This document shows positions 46,853-56,161 of a stretch of 64,000 nucleotides of DNA, one piece after another. How positions within the stretch are numbered: the stretch's first letter is position 1; every line of letters begins with the position of its first letter. The stretch lies in assembly GCF_007858535.1 (NCBI RefSeq), contig NZ_CP040174.1:2294001-2358000 (forward strand), given 5' to 3'. A model generated the notes under the pieces. It made no database searches and was not told the origin of the DNA. It was given only the letters and a program-made list of their open reading frames with translations. The stretch comes from Arthrobacter sp. UKPF54-2. Lineage in GTDB: Bacteria > Actinomycetota > Actinomycetes > Actinomycetales > Micrococcaceae. Position numbers and translations under genes: made by a program.

Positions 46853-48841
46853 GTGTCCTGGTGGTCAATTCTCCCGACCGTGCTCATTGCTTTGGCGATC
46901 TTGATCGTGCCTGGGGCCATCGTGGCCTTTTTTGCTCGGGCTCGCGGCTTTGTCCTAATTGCGGTTTCCCCCGTTATATCGATATCTCTGATATCCATAG
47001 CCGCTGTAGTGGCCCCGTGGGCCGGAGTCGATTGGTCAGTGGCAGTCGTCATTGTCGTCACGGTCCTTGGGGCTGGGCTCGTTCATTTCCTGACGCGTCT
47101 AATTCCTCGCCGGGAGCCGACTCGACTGTCAAACGGAAGTCATCGGTGGCAGATCGCAGCTGAAGGAGGAGCGGTGGTGCTAGCCGCCGTACTCATTGGT
47201 CGACGGCTCGTAAGCGTATTTGGTCGACCAGACGCTATATCCCAAACGTTTGACAATGTGTTCCACCTAAACGCAGTTCGTTACATTCTCGATACCGGCA
47301 ATGCATCGTCATTGACCGTGGGGGCAATGACCGGCGGAGCCTTCTATCCGGCGGCATGGCATGACGCAGTTTCGCTTCTTCTGCAACTCACTGGAGCGCA
47401 CATTCCCTCGGCTGTGGTAGCAATAAATGTATGTATAGGGGCTGTAGTTTGGCCGCTTGGGTGCATACTACTCGTACAGCGCACAGTGGGCAGGCAGGTG
47501 TTGCCCACCTTGATTGCCGGAGTCCTTGCTGCCGGTTTCGGTGCTTTCCCAATTCTCATGATGGACTACGGAGTCCTTTACCCGTATGCATTGGGAATCA
47601 GCTTGCTTCCGGCGACTATAGCGACCGCCGTGGGTGCACTCGCGGCCGGAGTCGAGGATGGGTCGCCACGGTCCACTAGTTGGATTCTCCTAGCGGCATC
47701 GCTCCCAGGCTTGACGCTGTCCCACCCCAGTATCTTGATGACGTTGCTGGCAGTGTTAGTGCCGGTGGTCCTCGGCCTAAGCTGGCGCACTGCTGTGAAG
47801 TCCAAGGCTCGGGGGGTGCCAACAACTGCGGTGATAGCTGGCCACGTGCTCGTCGTCGGGGCCGCTGCCGCTATCGCTTATGTCCTATGGACAACAGTTC
47901 GACCTGCAGCCGAAGCTTCAGGTTGGCCGCCCGTTGAAACGACAGGCCGGGCAATCGGAGAACTAATATCGGGATCGCAAATCGGACAGCCCCTCTCGCT
48001 GGTGATGTCTGTCCTCGCAATAACGGGGCTGGTAGTCTCCATTGCCCGCCGCCAGCGACTATGGCTGGTCGGCATGTACGCGGTCCTGGGTCTATTTTTC
48101 GTTGTCGCGGCGTCCTTCCCCGTAGGTGAGGTGAGGTCATTTTTCACGGGCGTTTGGTACAACGACTCTCCCCGACTTGCGGCACTCCTTCCCACGGCCA
48201 CACTCCCGCTCGCCGTCGTCGGCTGCATGTTTTTAGTCAGCGCCGCCAGGAAAAGGTTGAAGACCGTAGCTCCGAATTTATTGGACGGCGAAAACGCTAA
48301 TTTGAAAGGGCAGTTCTGGATACGTGGTGCCAGCGTGGGCGTCCTTATCGTGCTGCTCGTGCTCGCAACGCAACAAGCCAATGTCAAGGCAGCAGCCCGC
48401 AATGCGGCTGGGGGATACAGAATCTCGTCGAGTTCGACGTTATTGTCCTTAGACGAGTTGACGCTAATTCATCGGCTTCGCGACCACGTGCCGGCCAATG
48501 TGGCGATTGCTGCAAATCCTTGGAATGGAAGCTCGCTTGCTTTTGCCCTGGCTGATCGAAAGACGCTTCAACTCCACCTCTTCAGTGACATCTCCTTAGA
48601 CGCTAGGAAGATTAACCAGCATCTAAGAGATGCCAACAGCGATCCGGATGTTTGCTCGTCGGTGCATGCTCTTGGTGTGGGCTATGTTCTGGACTTTGGG
48701 CACAAAGAGGTCCACGGCGCCGATCACGGGTACTACGGACTCGACAATCTTGAAGCCACCGGCGTGGGGAAGCTGATAGACGCCCAGGGCGACGCTAAGT
48801 TGTATAAAATTGAGGCTTGCAACTTATTAAGCAATCGCTGA
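46853..48841 (+). CDS. DUF6541 family polytopic membrane protein
   Basis: This 662-aa protein has about 12 membrane helices over residues 5-520 and a soluble C-terminal part of about 140 residues. Landmarks are DNVFHLNAVRYILDTGNAS near 120-140 and YPAAWHDAVSLLLQLTG near 150-170, typical of the actinobacterial DUF6541 family, which resembles GT-C-like membrane glycosyltransferases of cell-surface clusters. An active-site Asp/His could lie in the first outer loop (FGRPDAISQTFDNVFHLNA), but this is inference. GTG at 46853 follows AAAGG. The gene is visibly AT-rich with many A/T-ending codons, unlike genes before 37 kb. Confidence 0.8.
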   Translation: MSWWSILPTVLIALAILIVPGAIVAFFARARGFVLIAVSPVISISLISIAAVVAPWAGVDWSVAVVIVVTVLGAGLVHFLTRLIPRREPTRLSNGSHRWQIAAEGGAVVLAAVLIGRRLVSVFGRPDAISQTFDNVFHLNAVRYILDTGNASSLTVGAMTGGAFYPAAWHDAVSLLLQLTGAHIPSAVVAINVCIGAVVWPLGCILLVQRTVGRQVLPTLIAGVLAAGFGAFPILMMDYGVLYPYALGISLLPATIATAVGALAAGVEDGSPRSTSWILLAASLPGLTLSHPSILMTLLAVLVPVVLGLSWRTAVKSKARGVPTTAVIAGHVLVVGAAAAIAYVLWTTVRPAAEASGWPPVETTGRAIGELISGSQIGQPLSLVMSVLAITGLVVSIARRQRLWLVGMYAVLGLFFVVAASFPVGEVRSFFTGVWYNDSPRLAALLPTATLPLAVVGCMFLVSAARKRLKTVAPNLLDGENANLKGQFWIRGASVGVLIVLLVLATQQANVKAAARNAAGGYRISSSSTLLSLDELTLIHRLRDHVPANVAIAANPWNGSSLAFALADRKTLQLHLFSDISLDARKINQHLRDANSDPDVCSSVHALGVGYVLDFGHKEVHGADHGYYGLDNLEATGVGKLIDAQGDAKLYKIEACNLLSNR

Positions 48842-49133
48842 TTCGTACAAACCATTGAAGCAAGTCCCCGTGAATAACTTTTAGACGTCCCATACGGTGG
48901 TTAGTTATGTCACTTGCAGCAATCGGAATTTCCTGGGACACGTCTTCTACGTAGCGAATTTGTTGATTGTCGACGACGGAATCGAGTACCCAACTGGGCT
49001 GATTCTTGGGACAATGGGGACGGTCGTGACTTCAAAGTCATTCTTGAGGGAATAAGCATACTTGTATTCGCCCACCTGTAATTCCCACATACGTTTGCTA
49101 GTGGTGGTCTCCTCGAAGTCGCGGTTCATCGTG
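48842..49133. other. Short AT-rich intergenic remnant
   Basis: Between the DUF6541 gene and the IS21 fragment there is no gene I can support. A 60-codon minus-strand frame (48947-49129, opening MNRDFEETTTSKRMWELQVG) is open but matches nothing I recognise and has no clear ribosome-binding site. It could be the end of a gene cut off by the IS21 insertion. Confidence 0.35.
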
Positions 49134-49700
49134 GACCGGATGATCCCCTCCCGGATGATCGTGGATCTGTTAGCCGGGATGTGGGAGCGCTCGGGTTCCT
49201 GCGCCCGGTTCCGCGGCGGCTGATCCGGGTCAACGAGACCGTCATCGGGCGGTGGGATAGCGACGCCGCCGGAGCGGAGGCCTTCGCGGGGGGCCTTGTC
49301 ACCCGGATCGTACAGGTCAGGGCCCTACGACCCGGAGAGCAAGGGAGTCGTGGAGCGGGCCAAACAGTTCCTTGAGAGCTCCTTCCTGCCGGACGGACCT
49401 TCGCGCCGCCGAAGGATTTCGACGCCCAGCTCATGGACTGGCTGCCCGTGGCGAATGCCCGGCTGGTCCGGCGCACAGTAGCGCCCTGCCCGCTCAGGAC
49501 AATGACCTCCATGCTGCCGTTGCCGCCTGTTCCGCCCGTCAGGGGATTCGCCGCGAAGGTCCAGCTTCCGCGGGACCACTGCGCCCGGAGGGGATCCAAC
49601 CACTACTCCGTCCACCCGCAGTCGACGTCACCGCGGATCTGGAAACAGTCACGATCAGCCTCGACGGCCGGTGGGTCGGAAGCCACCGAAGGCATGACGG
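49134..49700 (+). pseudogene. IS21-family transposase IstA, C-terminal remnant
   Basis: Read across several frameshifts, the sequence gives DLLAGMWERSG, VPRRLIRVNETVIGR, LVTRIVQ, YDPESKG and VERAKQFLESSFLP, then VTADLETVTISLDGRWVGSH near 49625-49685. These are the DDE-domain and C-terminal landmarks of actinobacterial IstA. The N-terminus is missing and no frame is open throughout, so it is dead. The IstB remnant follows directly, in the normal IS21 order. Confidence 0.78.
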
Positions 49701-50345
49701 GTCCGGGAAGCAGCAGCCAGCTTCGCCGACCAGGCCCGCGAGGCTGGCTGGACCAGGGGTGCCTGGTAGCGGTACTCTCGCGGGAGGTGCCCCCAGGAAG
49801 CCCCCGGAAACGAATTCCGTGCCAGGGCCGCGGGCGTCCCCGCCCACAAGTCGCTGGATGACTTCAACTTTGACCACGAGCCCCGCCTCAATACGCGACT
49901 CGCCAGCGCGTTCATTAGCGAAGTGTCCAACATCGTCCTGCTCGGGCCGTCCGGAACTGGCAAACACATCTCGAGACCGGTCTGGGGCTGCGCGTCACCC
50001 AGCTGGGCCACCTCGTCCTATTCGCGACCGCCATCGACTGGGCCGCCCACCAGAGCGGTCGTCTGCCCCAAGAGCTGGTCCGGCTCCACCACTACGATCT
50101 GATCATCGTCGATGCAGTCGGCTAACACCCGGTCGAACAGGACGCTACGAATATGTTCTTCCAACTCGTCTCATCACGCTGCCAGCACGTATCGTTGATT
50201 TTGACCTCGAACCTGCCGTTCGCCCGATGGCGAGATGTGTTCGGAGACCAGATCGTCGCCTCGGCTATGATCGCCGTATCGTCCACCACAGCGAAGTCGT
50301 CACACTCGAGGGTTCGCGCCACCGTCGCAAACTCACGCTGACGGA
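49701..50345 (+). pseudogene. IS21-family helper ATPase IstB, remnant
   Basis: With frameshifts, the translation gives KSLDDFNFDHEPRLNTRLAS, NIVLLGPSGTGK (P-loop), GLRVTQLGHLVLFATA, LVRLHHYDLIIVD, MFFQLVSSRCQHVSLILTSN and VFGDQIVASAMI, all IstB landmarks in order. The P-loop is followed at once by a frameshift, and the VDEVGYLPF stretch is broken by a stop. Function is lost. Confidence 0.8.
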
Positions 50346-50454
50346 CTTCCTGCCTCGACACGACCGGAATTTAGGGCAGAATCACCAAGTCAACGCGGCT
50401 CACTTTTCAACCCACGAAACGGCTTAGTTTTCAAGCATCTCTGACACAACCAGT

Positions 50455-50990
50455 GGACAGAACTGGATCAGTCTCCACGGGACCGCATCTTGGGATCCGA
50501 GCATCACACACATCCGGGCCAGCTGGTCCCCCGTCCTCCGGGGACGGGATGATTCGGGCTCTTATGAATCGCAAACGCGAGCACACCATCACCAGCGCCT
50601 ACAGCATTCTGGGCTTCCCGTTCCCGATGCGTATCCGCACCTCCGGGAACAGGTCGCAGTCCGCCCGGTTCGTAACTGATTCCGTCGGCGGGATCGGCAG
50701 GGCCATACTCCGCCCGGATCCTGCTTACTCTTCTCGGAACCAAGGGAAGACCCGTGCCAGCCCACACGTTCGGCGAGCACTGTCGCCGGCATCCGCAGAT
50801 TCTCCTCGAGCAGGGCCCTGACCGCCGGCTCCACCGCCTCGATCCCGGAATCCAGAGGGGCCCTCGCATACGTCGCCGAAATATCCGCCCCGACCAACTT
50901 CGAAACCGAGTTCCGGGAAATGCCCAGCCGTGCCGCTATCGACCTCATCTATTCTCCCTCGGTAAGATGCAACCGCCGGATTAGCTCAAT
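50455..50990 (-). pseudogene. IS21-family transposase IstA, N-terminal remnant in opposite orientation
   Basis: On the minus strand the translation gives MRSIAARLGISRNSVSKLVG (helix-turn-helix), LLEENLRMPATVLAERVGW, then, after frameshifts, CDLFPEV, LVMVCSRLRF and LARMCVMLGSQDAVPWRLI. This is the N-terminal two-fifths of an IstA. It lies tail to tail with the plus-strand IstA/IstB remnant and overlaps it in content, so there were probably two IS21 copies. Confidence 0.75.
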
Positions 50991-51497
50991 CCTCCACTTT
51001 GATCACCCGTCCGATCGTTTGGAACAGGTGGTTCAGCCGTCAACCGGACGGATTTCAGCGGTCGTTGCAACGGTATGTGGTTCCTCCGCGGGTAAAGCTA
51101 GTCTACCCAGGTGCTCCATGGGACTCTGCCGACCCAGAACCTCGCGTGGTCGCTGGCCCTGTTCCCATATCAGGGAACGGCGCTGGCGGGGCGGGAGAGG
51201 GCGCTTCGATTCAGCCAGCCGATCGCGTAGACTCTCAGCGCCGTGGTTCCCCGCCAGATGCACGAGGACGATGAAGCGCGTGGACCGTTTGTTGGGAAGG
51301 GAGCGGTGCCCTCATCGACGCTGCATTATCGAGCCCCGGCCAACGCCCTAGCATCTGGGATTTCCCGCCGACCGTCAACACGACCCCCAAGGGAGCGAGA
51401 CTAGGGATAAGCAACCATAGTCCAACAGTCGGGGCTCAATGCGCCGGGTTAGATTAGCAGGGTCCTAGACGGGTGCCAAAAGCACGCCGGCCGTGTC
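50991..51497. other. Gene-free degenerate stretch
   Basis: I see no gene, RNA or clear regulatory site in these 507 bases. All open frames are short and lack start signals or recognisable motifs. The stretch lies between IS21 remnants and the end of the minus-strand GT4 gene and is probably decayed insertion-sequence or lost gene material. Confidence 0.5.
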
Positions 51498-52694
51498 TTA
51501 AGTGTTAGGGAGGGCATCTATGACCCTCAAATATTCGGCGGCACGCCGCTTCCAATCGAACGAAGCCAAGAGAGCTGGGCTTGGCGGAACAGCGGGGGAG
51601 TCTAAAGCCTGCCGGACTTCGTCGATCCAGGCATCAGTATCGTCGGCTTGAGCGAGCCTGACGTCTGCCCCGGCTTCCAGGAGATGGAGTGCCGCGCCCA
51701 CCGGTGTGCTGACGACGGCGGCTCCGGCCGCCACCGCCTCAAGTAGGGTGGTCTGGAAACCCTCAGACAGCGTCGTTGGGTTCAGGAAGACGCTGCCGCG
51801 CAGGAGCTCCGCAATCCGTGCTGGCGGCTGCTGGCCGTGGATCACGAGACGGTCCGCCAGCGGCGAGGCTGCGGCCCTCGCCGCCAGCGTCCCCCTATCC
51901 GGTCCGTCACCAACGAAATGCAACTTGATCGCCGGGTGATCGGCGGCGAGCCGCTCCGCTGTTGCCAAGGCAACGTCCCAGCCCTTGCCCTGCACTAGGC
52001 GCCCTACGTAGACCAGCTTCTTGCGTCCGGCAGGTGCGTCCTGCGCCTCTGTGCTTTGGTCTGAACAGTGCGAGAACGACTCGGTGTCGATGGCGTTATG
52101 GAAAACTTGGCCGTTCACTCCGGCGAGTTCGCGGACGAAGTCTCGCGCTCCCTCTGAGATGCAAAGGACTTTTGTGGCTCTACGGAGCACGAGTCTGCCC
52201 ATGGTCTTGTCGATTAGGTTGCTGGCGAGGGCCACTAGCGGCGAGACGCCCTTCACTGACGCGGAGCCGTGTTCCGTATGGACGCTCGGAATGCCGAGAC
52301 GGTGTGCAAGCCTGACGCCGATCAGAGACATTGGGAAGAATCGGGTGTGTGTGGAAATTGCCGTGACGGATTCTCCAACGAGCATTCGACGGATTTTGCG
52401 GGTCGTGCCGGGCCAGGGCCAGGCAAGGACGCCGCCGACGGCTGGCGAGCACTGGAATCTGACAATTCTTGGGTTGGAGGACAGATCCGATGGCGTTCCG
52501 TTGTTCAGCGCGAAGATGCTGACCCGCACGCCAAGGCTGGCGAGCTGACTAGCGAGTGCGGCCACGTGGAATTCGACGCCGCCGACGTTGGGCAGGTAGT
52601 TGTTCACGATGAACGCAATATGGCGGGCGGAGTCCGGAGCCGGACGAACGGGGGCGGTCAAAGTTACAGGCAACTTTCTATCGGGGATGCACAT
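51498..52694 (-). CDS. Glycosyltransferase family 4
   Basis: This 398-aa GT-B protein opens with HIAFIVNNYLPNVGGVEFHV, the GT4 N-terminal glycine loop. It then has THTRFFPMSLIGVRLAHRLG, HTEHGSASVKG, CISEGARDFVREL and HNAIDTESF. The donor domain has KLVYVGRLVQGKGWDVALA and HFVGDGPDRGTL, and the EX7E-type site is in NPTTLSEGFQTTLLEAVAAG. It resembles transferases that add mannose or glucose in wall glycan synthesis; the sugar is not determined. ATG at 52694 has no visible ribosome-binding site, so the start may be off or leaderless. It is divergent from the DPM1-like gene. Confidence 0.87.
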   Translation of the reverse strand: MCIPDRKLPVTLTAPVRPAPDSARHIAFIVNNYLPNVGGVEFHVAALASQLASLGVRVSIFALNNGTPSDLSSNPRIVRFQCSPAVGGVLAWPWPGTTRKIRRMLVGESVTAISTHTRFFPMSLIGVRLAHRLGIPSVHTEHGSASVKGVSPLVALASNLIDKTMGRLVLRRATKVLCISEGARDFVRELAGVNGQVFHNAIDTESFSHCSDQSTEAQDAPAGRKKLVYVGRLVQGKGWDVALATAERLAADHPAIKLHFVGDGPDRGTLAARAAASPLADRLVIHGQQPPARIAELLRGSVFLNPTTLSEGFQTTLLEAVAAGAAVVSTPVGAALHLLEAGADVRLAQADDTDAWIDEVRQALDSPAVPPSPALLASFDWKRRAAEYLRVIDALPNT

Positions 52695-52808
52695 CGCTGT
52701 CGTCTGAACTTAGCGACGGCCCGATGCGCCGGGTCTAAGTGCAAACAAGCATACCCTTTGGGCTTGACAGGGGAAGTGGACCGCTTTCGTATGGAATACT
52801 AGACTCTT

Positions 52809-53474
52809 GTGAGTCGCACTTGGTTCGTTATTCCTATGTACAACGAGGCTTCCGTCGTAGGCGGGGTCGTGGAGGATCTTCGGAAGGAGTTTCCCAACGT
52901 TGTCTGCGTTGACGACGGTAGCTCAGACGGGTCTCAGGATGTAGCCAAGGCGGCGGGGGCGGTGGTTGTCCAGCACCCAGTCAACCTCGGTCAGGGGGCT
53001 GCCTTGCAAACCGGATTCGACTACGCCCTCCAAGACCCCGAACTTGATTGCATAGTGACGTTTGACGCCGATGGCCAACACCGCGTTGAGGATGCCAAGG
53101 CAATGGTGGAACGGATCCGCAGCGGTGAGGCCGACATCGTTCTGGGTTCACGTTTCCTGGACAAACGGACGAGACTTTCCCGCGCCAAACGCGTGGTGCT
53201 AAAGACCGCCGCCATCCAGTCACGGCTTGCCACTGGCATGGACCTGACCGACGCGCACAACGGACTTCGCGCGGTAAGCCCTTCCGTGGCCAGCCGCATT
53301 CATCTAACCCAGAACCGCATGGCCCATGCCTCCGAACTGGTTCACCAATTGGCGAAGATCAAGCCTCGCTATGTGGAGCATCCCGTGGAGATCATCTATA
53401 CGGATTACTCCAAAGCAAAGGGGCAGTCGCTGCTGAACGCCGTCAATATTGTCTTCGAACTTTTCTTCAAGTAG
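52809..53474 (+). CDS. Glycosyltransferase family 2, dolichyl-phosphate mannose synthase-like
   Basis: This 221-aa GT-A protein opens TWFVIPMYNEASVVGGVVED. Nucleotide-sugar binding motifs are VVCVDDGSSDGS, HPVNLGQGAALQTGFDYAL and the metal site VTFDADGQH. It probably moves a sugar to polyprenyl phosphate, giving a lipid-linked donor for extracytoplasmic transferases. It has no membrane helix of its own; the DUF2304 gene 15 bases downstream supplies a membrane partner, a known pairing. GTG at 52809; a TTGACA is seen at 52764-52769. Confidence 0.88.
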   Translation: MSRTWFVIPMYNEASVVGGVVEDLRKEFPNVVCVDDGSSDGSQDVAKAAGAVVVQHPVNLGQGAALQTGFDYALQDPELDCIVTFDADGQHRVEDAKAMVERIRSGEADIVLGSRFLDKRTRLSRAKRVVLKTAAIQSRLATGMDLTDAHNGLRAVSPSVASRIHLTQNRMAHASELVHQLAKIKPRYVEHPVEIIYTDYSKAKGQSLLNAVNIVFELFFK

Positions 53475-53489
53475 CAAAGGCCCACTGAC

Positions 53490-53870
53490 ATGTTGATCTT
53501 CGTGCAGATAGCGCTAGTCCTAGCTGTCATCATCGTCTCCGTGGCGCTGATGCGCGGGGGATCGAACGCCCGACACCTTGCCATCCGCCGGATGATGCTA
53601 GTTCTGTTCGCCCTCGTGGCCGTTCTCTCGATCTTCTTTCCGAGCCTGCTCTCGAGCGTCGCGAGCTTCTTCGGCGTAGGCCGTGGAACGGACTTGGTGC
53701 TCTACGGCACCATCGTTTCAGTGTTGGTGTTCATGTCCACCACCTACCAGCGGTTTCGCCAAATGGAGATTTCCATGACGAAGCTCGCCCGCCGGATTGC
53801 CATCGACGAAGTGCCGAAGCCTGGCATGCACGTCGCCAGCGAATCGCCCACTTGTCCGAGCAACGCCTGA
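53490..53870 (+). CDS. DUF2304 family small membrane protein
   Basis: This 126-aa protein has three membrane helices (about 3-22, 35-60 and 68-85) and a short basic cytoplasmic tail (YQRFRQMEISMTKLARRIAI). DUF2304 proteins are found almost always beside DPM1-like GT2 enzymes, as here, and are thought to act as their membrane partner. The start ATG at 53490 follows the GT2 stop by 15 bases. The C-terminal 20 residues (CPSNA end) look variable. Decayed insertion sequences begin about 75 bases downstream. Confidence 0.83.
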   Translation: MLIFVQIALVLAVIIVSVALMRGGSNARHLAIRRMMLVLFALVAVLSIFFPSLLSSVASFFGVGRGTDLVLYGTIVSVLVFMSTTYQRFRQMEISMTKLARRIAIDEVPKPGMHVASESPTCPSNA

Positions 53871-53944
53871 GCATTTCTGGGCCCCAAGTGTACTCAGTCA
53901 TACTGGGGTGACACTCGGGTCATGAGTATAGTCGCGATTCCCGT

Positions 53945-54310
53945 GTGGACTAGTTCATTGTTGTAGTGCCGGAGCCTGGAGTTGCGGTTGGCGAAAGAAT
54001 TGCCGGAGATAACGGGTCCGACCGATTGATGAAGTGCTCCGCGAATTAGCCCGCGGCGTTGGTGAGGAATTCGGGAGCGGTGGAGTCTCCTTCGTCCGGG
54101 AGGATTCAGGCTTAGTAGATGCGGATGTGGTCATCGATGGCAACAAGGACATGGTTTAACTGATCCCGGGCCCTTTCGCCGGCTCCGAACGGCCATGGGC
54201 ATGCCAGCCCCAAGCTTCCGGGATATGTCCAAGCTTGTTCACGTCCAGCTGGACCAGTTCCCCGGGGATTGCACGCTCGTACAGGTTCGCCCTAGTCTGG
54301 CCGCTTGTTG
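53945..54310 (-). pseudogene. IS481-family transposase, middle fragment
   Basis: On the minus strand, LYERAIPGELVQLDVNKLGH, then IPEAWGWHAHGR, NHVLVAIDDHIRIY and ILPDEGDSTAPEFLTNA are the catalytic DDE-start landmarks of IS481 transposases (usual GELVHVDVKKLG and AIDDHSRL). Stops and frameshifts interrupt it (for example after HIRIY). It is the downstream part of the element whose N-terminus lies at 55800-56112. Confidence 0.75.
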
Positions 54311-54419
54311 CGGATCCCGGTCGGAGGTTCACACTCCGAGAGTCGTGGACCCGTTACATTTATTGGGTGCCCGATCGCCGGGGACATGGTCGCCGGACCA
54401 GGTGTGACTTTCCTGCGCT

Positions 54420-54579
54420 GTCATTGATGATCCGGCGGGTGTTGTCGCCGGGTTCGGAGGCACTTGTTGACCGCTGATAGGGACAAGGCCGGACCAACGG
54501 GTTCAGGTCTCTTCGTAATGTGGGTGCCGGCAGCGGGCGTCGTGACTGCGGCCAAATAGTGGTGCAAAGGAGCGCCAGT
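54420..54579 (+). other. Left-end noncoding region of a decayed IS110 element; possible bridge-RNA locus
   Basis: About 160 bases between the IS481 fragment and the IS110 transposase start carry no gene. In the IS110 group, the noncoding left end next to the transposase encodes the bridge RNA that pairs with donor and target DNA. The exact element boundary and any RNA fold cannot be fixed by eye. Confidence 0.35.
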
Positions 54580-55777
54580 ATGGATCAGGGATTCGATGTT
54601 TACTGCGGACGTGATGTCGGCAAGAGCGAACACCACGCCACTGCGCTGGGCCGCGCCGGCGAACGCCTTTTTGATAAGCCGCTGCCACAGGACGAGGCCC
54701 GGCTTCGGGAGCTTTTCACGACTTTGCAGCAGCATGGGAACGTGCTGATGGTCGTGGACCAGCCCAACACCATCGGGGCGTTGCCCGTGGCGGTGGCCGG
54801 GGATTGCGGCTGCGAGGGCGCTTATCTGCCGGGTCTGGTGATGCGCAAAGCGGCGGATTTGTATCCCGGCAACTCGAAAACCGATGCCCGGGATGCGTTC
54901 ATCATCGCCGAGACGGCCAGGGCGATGCCTCACACGCTGCGGACCGTTGACCGGGGCAGCGAGGTCCTCTCGGCGCTGAAGGTTGTCTCCGGGTTTGACG
55001 CCGATCTGACCCGCGAATGCACCCGGGCGATCAACCGGCTGCGGTCCCTGCTGCTGTAGATCTTCCCGGCTCTGGAACGCGCCTTTCCCGGCACGGTCCT
55101 GACCCGGCCGCTGGTCCTGGACTTGCTGATGAAATACGCCGGTCCCACGGGCCTGCGCGCCGCCAGCCGGCCGAACGTGCTGCGCTGGACCCGCAACCAC
55201 AGCCGGAAGGACCCGGCCAAACTCATCGACGCCATCTCTACCGCGCTCGGAGAACAGACCGTGACCGTCGCGTGAACCGAAGCCGTCGAGCTCGTCATCC
55301 CGCGCGTTGCCACCCAGATTCAGGAGCTCAAACACCAGCGCACTATCGTCGCCGCCGAAGTCGAAAAACTTCTCGATGACTTCCCTCTTTCCCGGGTCTT
55401 GATGTTCATGCCGGGAGTCGGCATCAAGACCGCAGCGACGATACTCCTTACCATCGGCGACGCGAGCAGTTTCAAAACCGCCGGGCACCTCGCGGCCTAC
55501 GCCGGCATCGCGCCGGTCACCCGCCGGTCCGGCACCTCCATCCGCGGCGAATTCACTGCCGCTCCGGCAACAAACAACTCAAGAACGCCCTGTTCAGATC
55601 AGCCTGGATAGCGTCCTGCCACGACCCGCTCTCCAAGGCCTACTACGACCGGAAACGCGCCCAAGGAAAGAAACACAACGCGGCCGTCATCTGCCTGACC
55701 CGGCGCCGCTGCGACGTCATCTTCGCCAGCTCAAGAACGGAACTCTCTACGAGGCAGAGACTCCCCAGGCCGCTTGA
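54580..55777 (+). pseudogene. IS110-family transposase, inactivated
   Basis: The ATG at 54580 starts an IS110 transposase: FDVYCGRDVGKSEHHATALG (first RuvC-like Asp), LMVVDQPNTIG and KTDARDAFIIAETARAMP (last DEDD acids). A TAG at 55057-55059 and an in-frame TGA at about 55273 cut the frame. The C-terminal Tnp_20-like part is still readable (FMPGVGIKTAATILLTIGD, AAYAGIAPVTRRSGTSIRGE), then a frameshift near 55560 precedes NKQLKNALFRSAWIA and YYDRKRAQGKKHNAAVICL, ending at TGA 55775-55777. At least three lesions make it dead. Confidence 0.88.
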
Positions 55778-55799
55778 CCAAAAGTATAGGGACACCCCC

Positions 55800-56112
55800 G
55801 ATGCAGGATCCGGGGCGCCGTCCTTAACGTGACGCCGGTGTCGGCTTCGAGCAGCAGCGGACTGAACCGGGAGGACCTCCTGGCCTCGAGGACGGCTTTT
55901 TCGGCGTTCCTGCGCCTCGGCTAAGACCCTGGGCGGCATCAGCTGCCCTACAGCCCGGTGGCCCCTCAGCCCGGAAGCTCTTGACGCGCCGATGGGCGAT
56001 CCTTCGGGATACTCCCAGCTCCGAAGCGACGTGAGTCCGACCCGCCGCCACAAGTTTAACGTTCAGGTGTCCCCGTGGAGCGTCAAACGGGCCTTGACGT
56101 GGCACACCATAA
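55800..56112 (-). pseudogene. IS481-family transposase, N-terminal fragment
   Basis: On the minus strand, RGHLNVKLVAAGRTHVASEL, then GVSRRIAHRRVKSFRAEGPP matches the N-terminal helix-turn-helix of IS481 transposases. The frame shifts and continues as GVTLRTAPRILHRGCP at the edge of the IS110 element. With the fragment at 53945-54310, it appears to be one element split by the IS110 insertion. Confidence 0.7.
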
Positions 56113-56161
56113 CTCTCCTAGTGCCAGCCTCACGTATCAAAAAACGTCATGACTCAGTTCC

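Noticed and set aside
50153..50341. Short open frames in 49.1-51.4 kb as independent genes
   Set aside because: They are pieces of frameshifted IS21 IstA/IstB or lack any recognisable motif and start signal.
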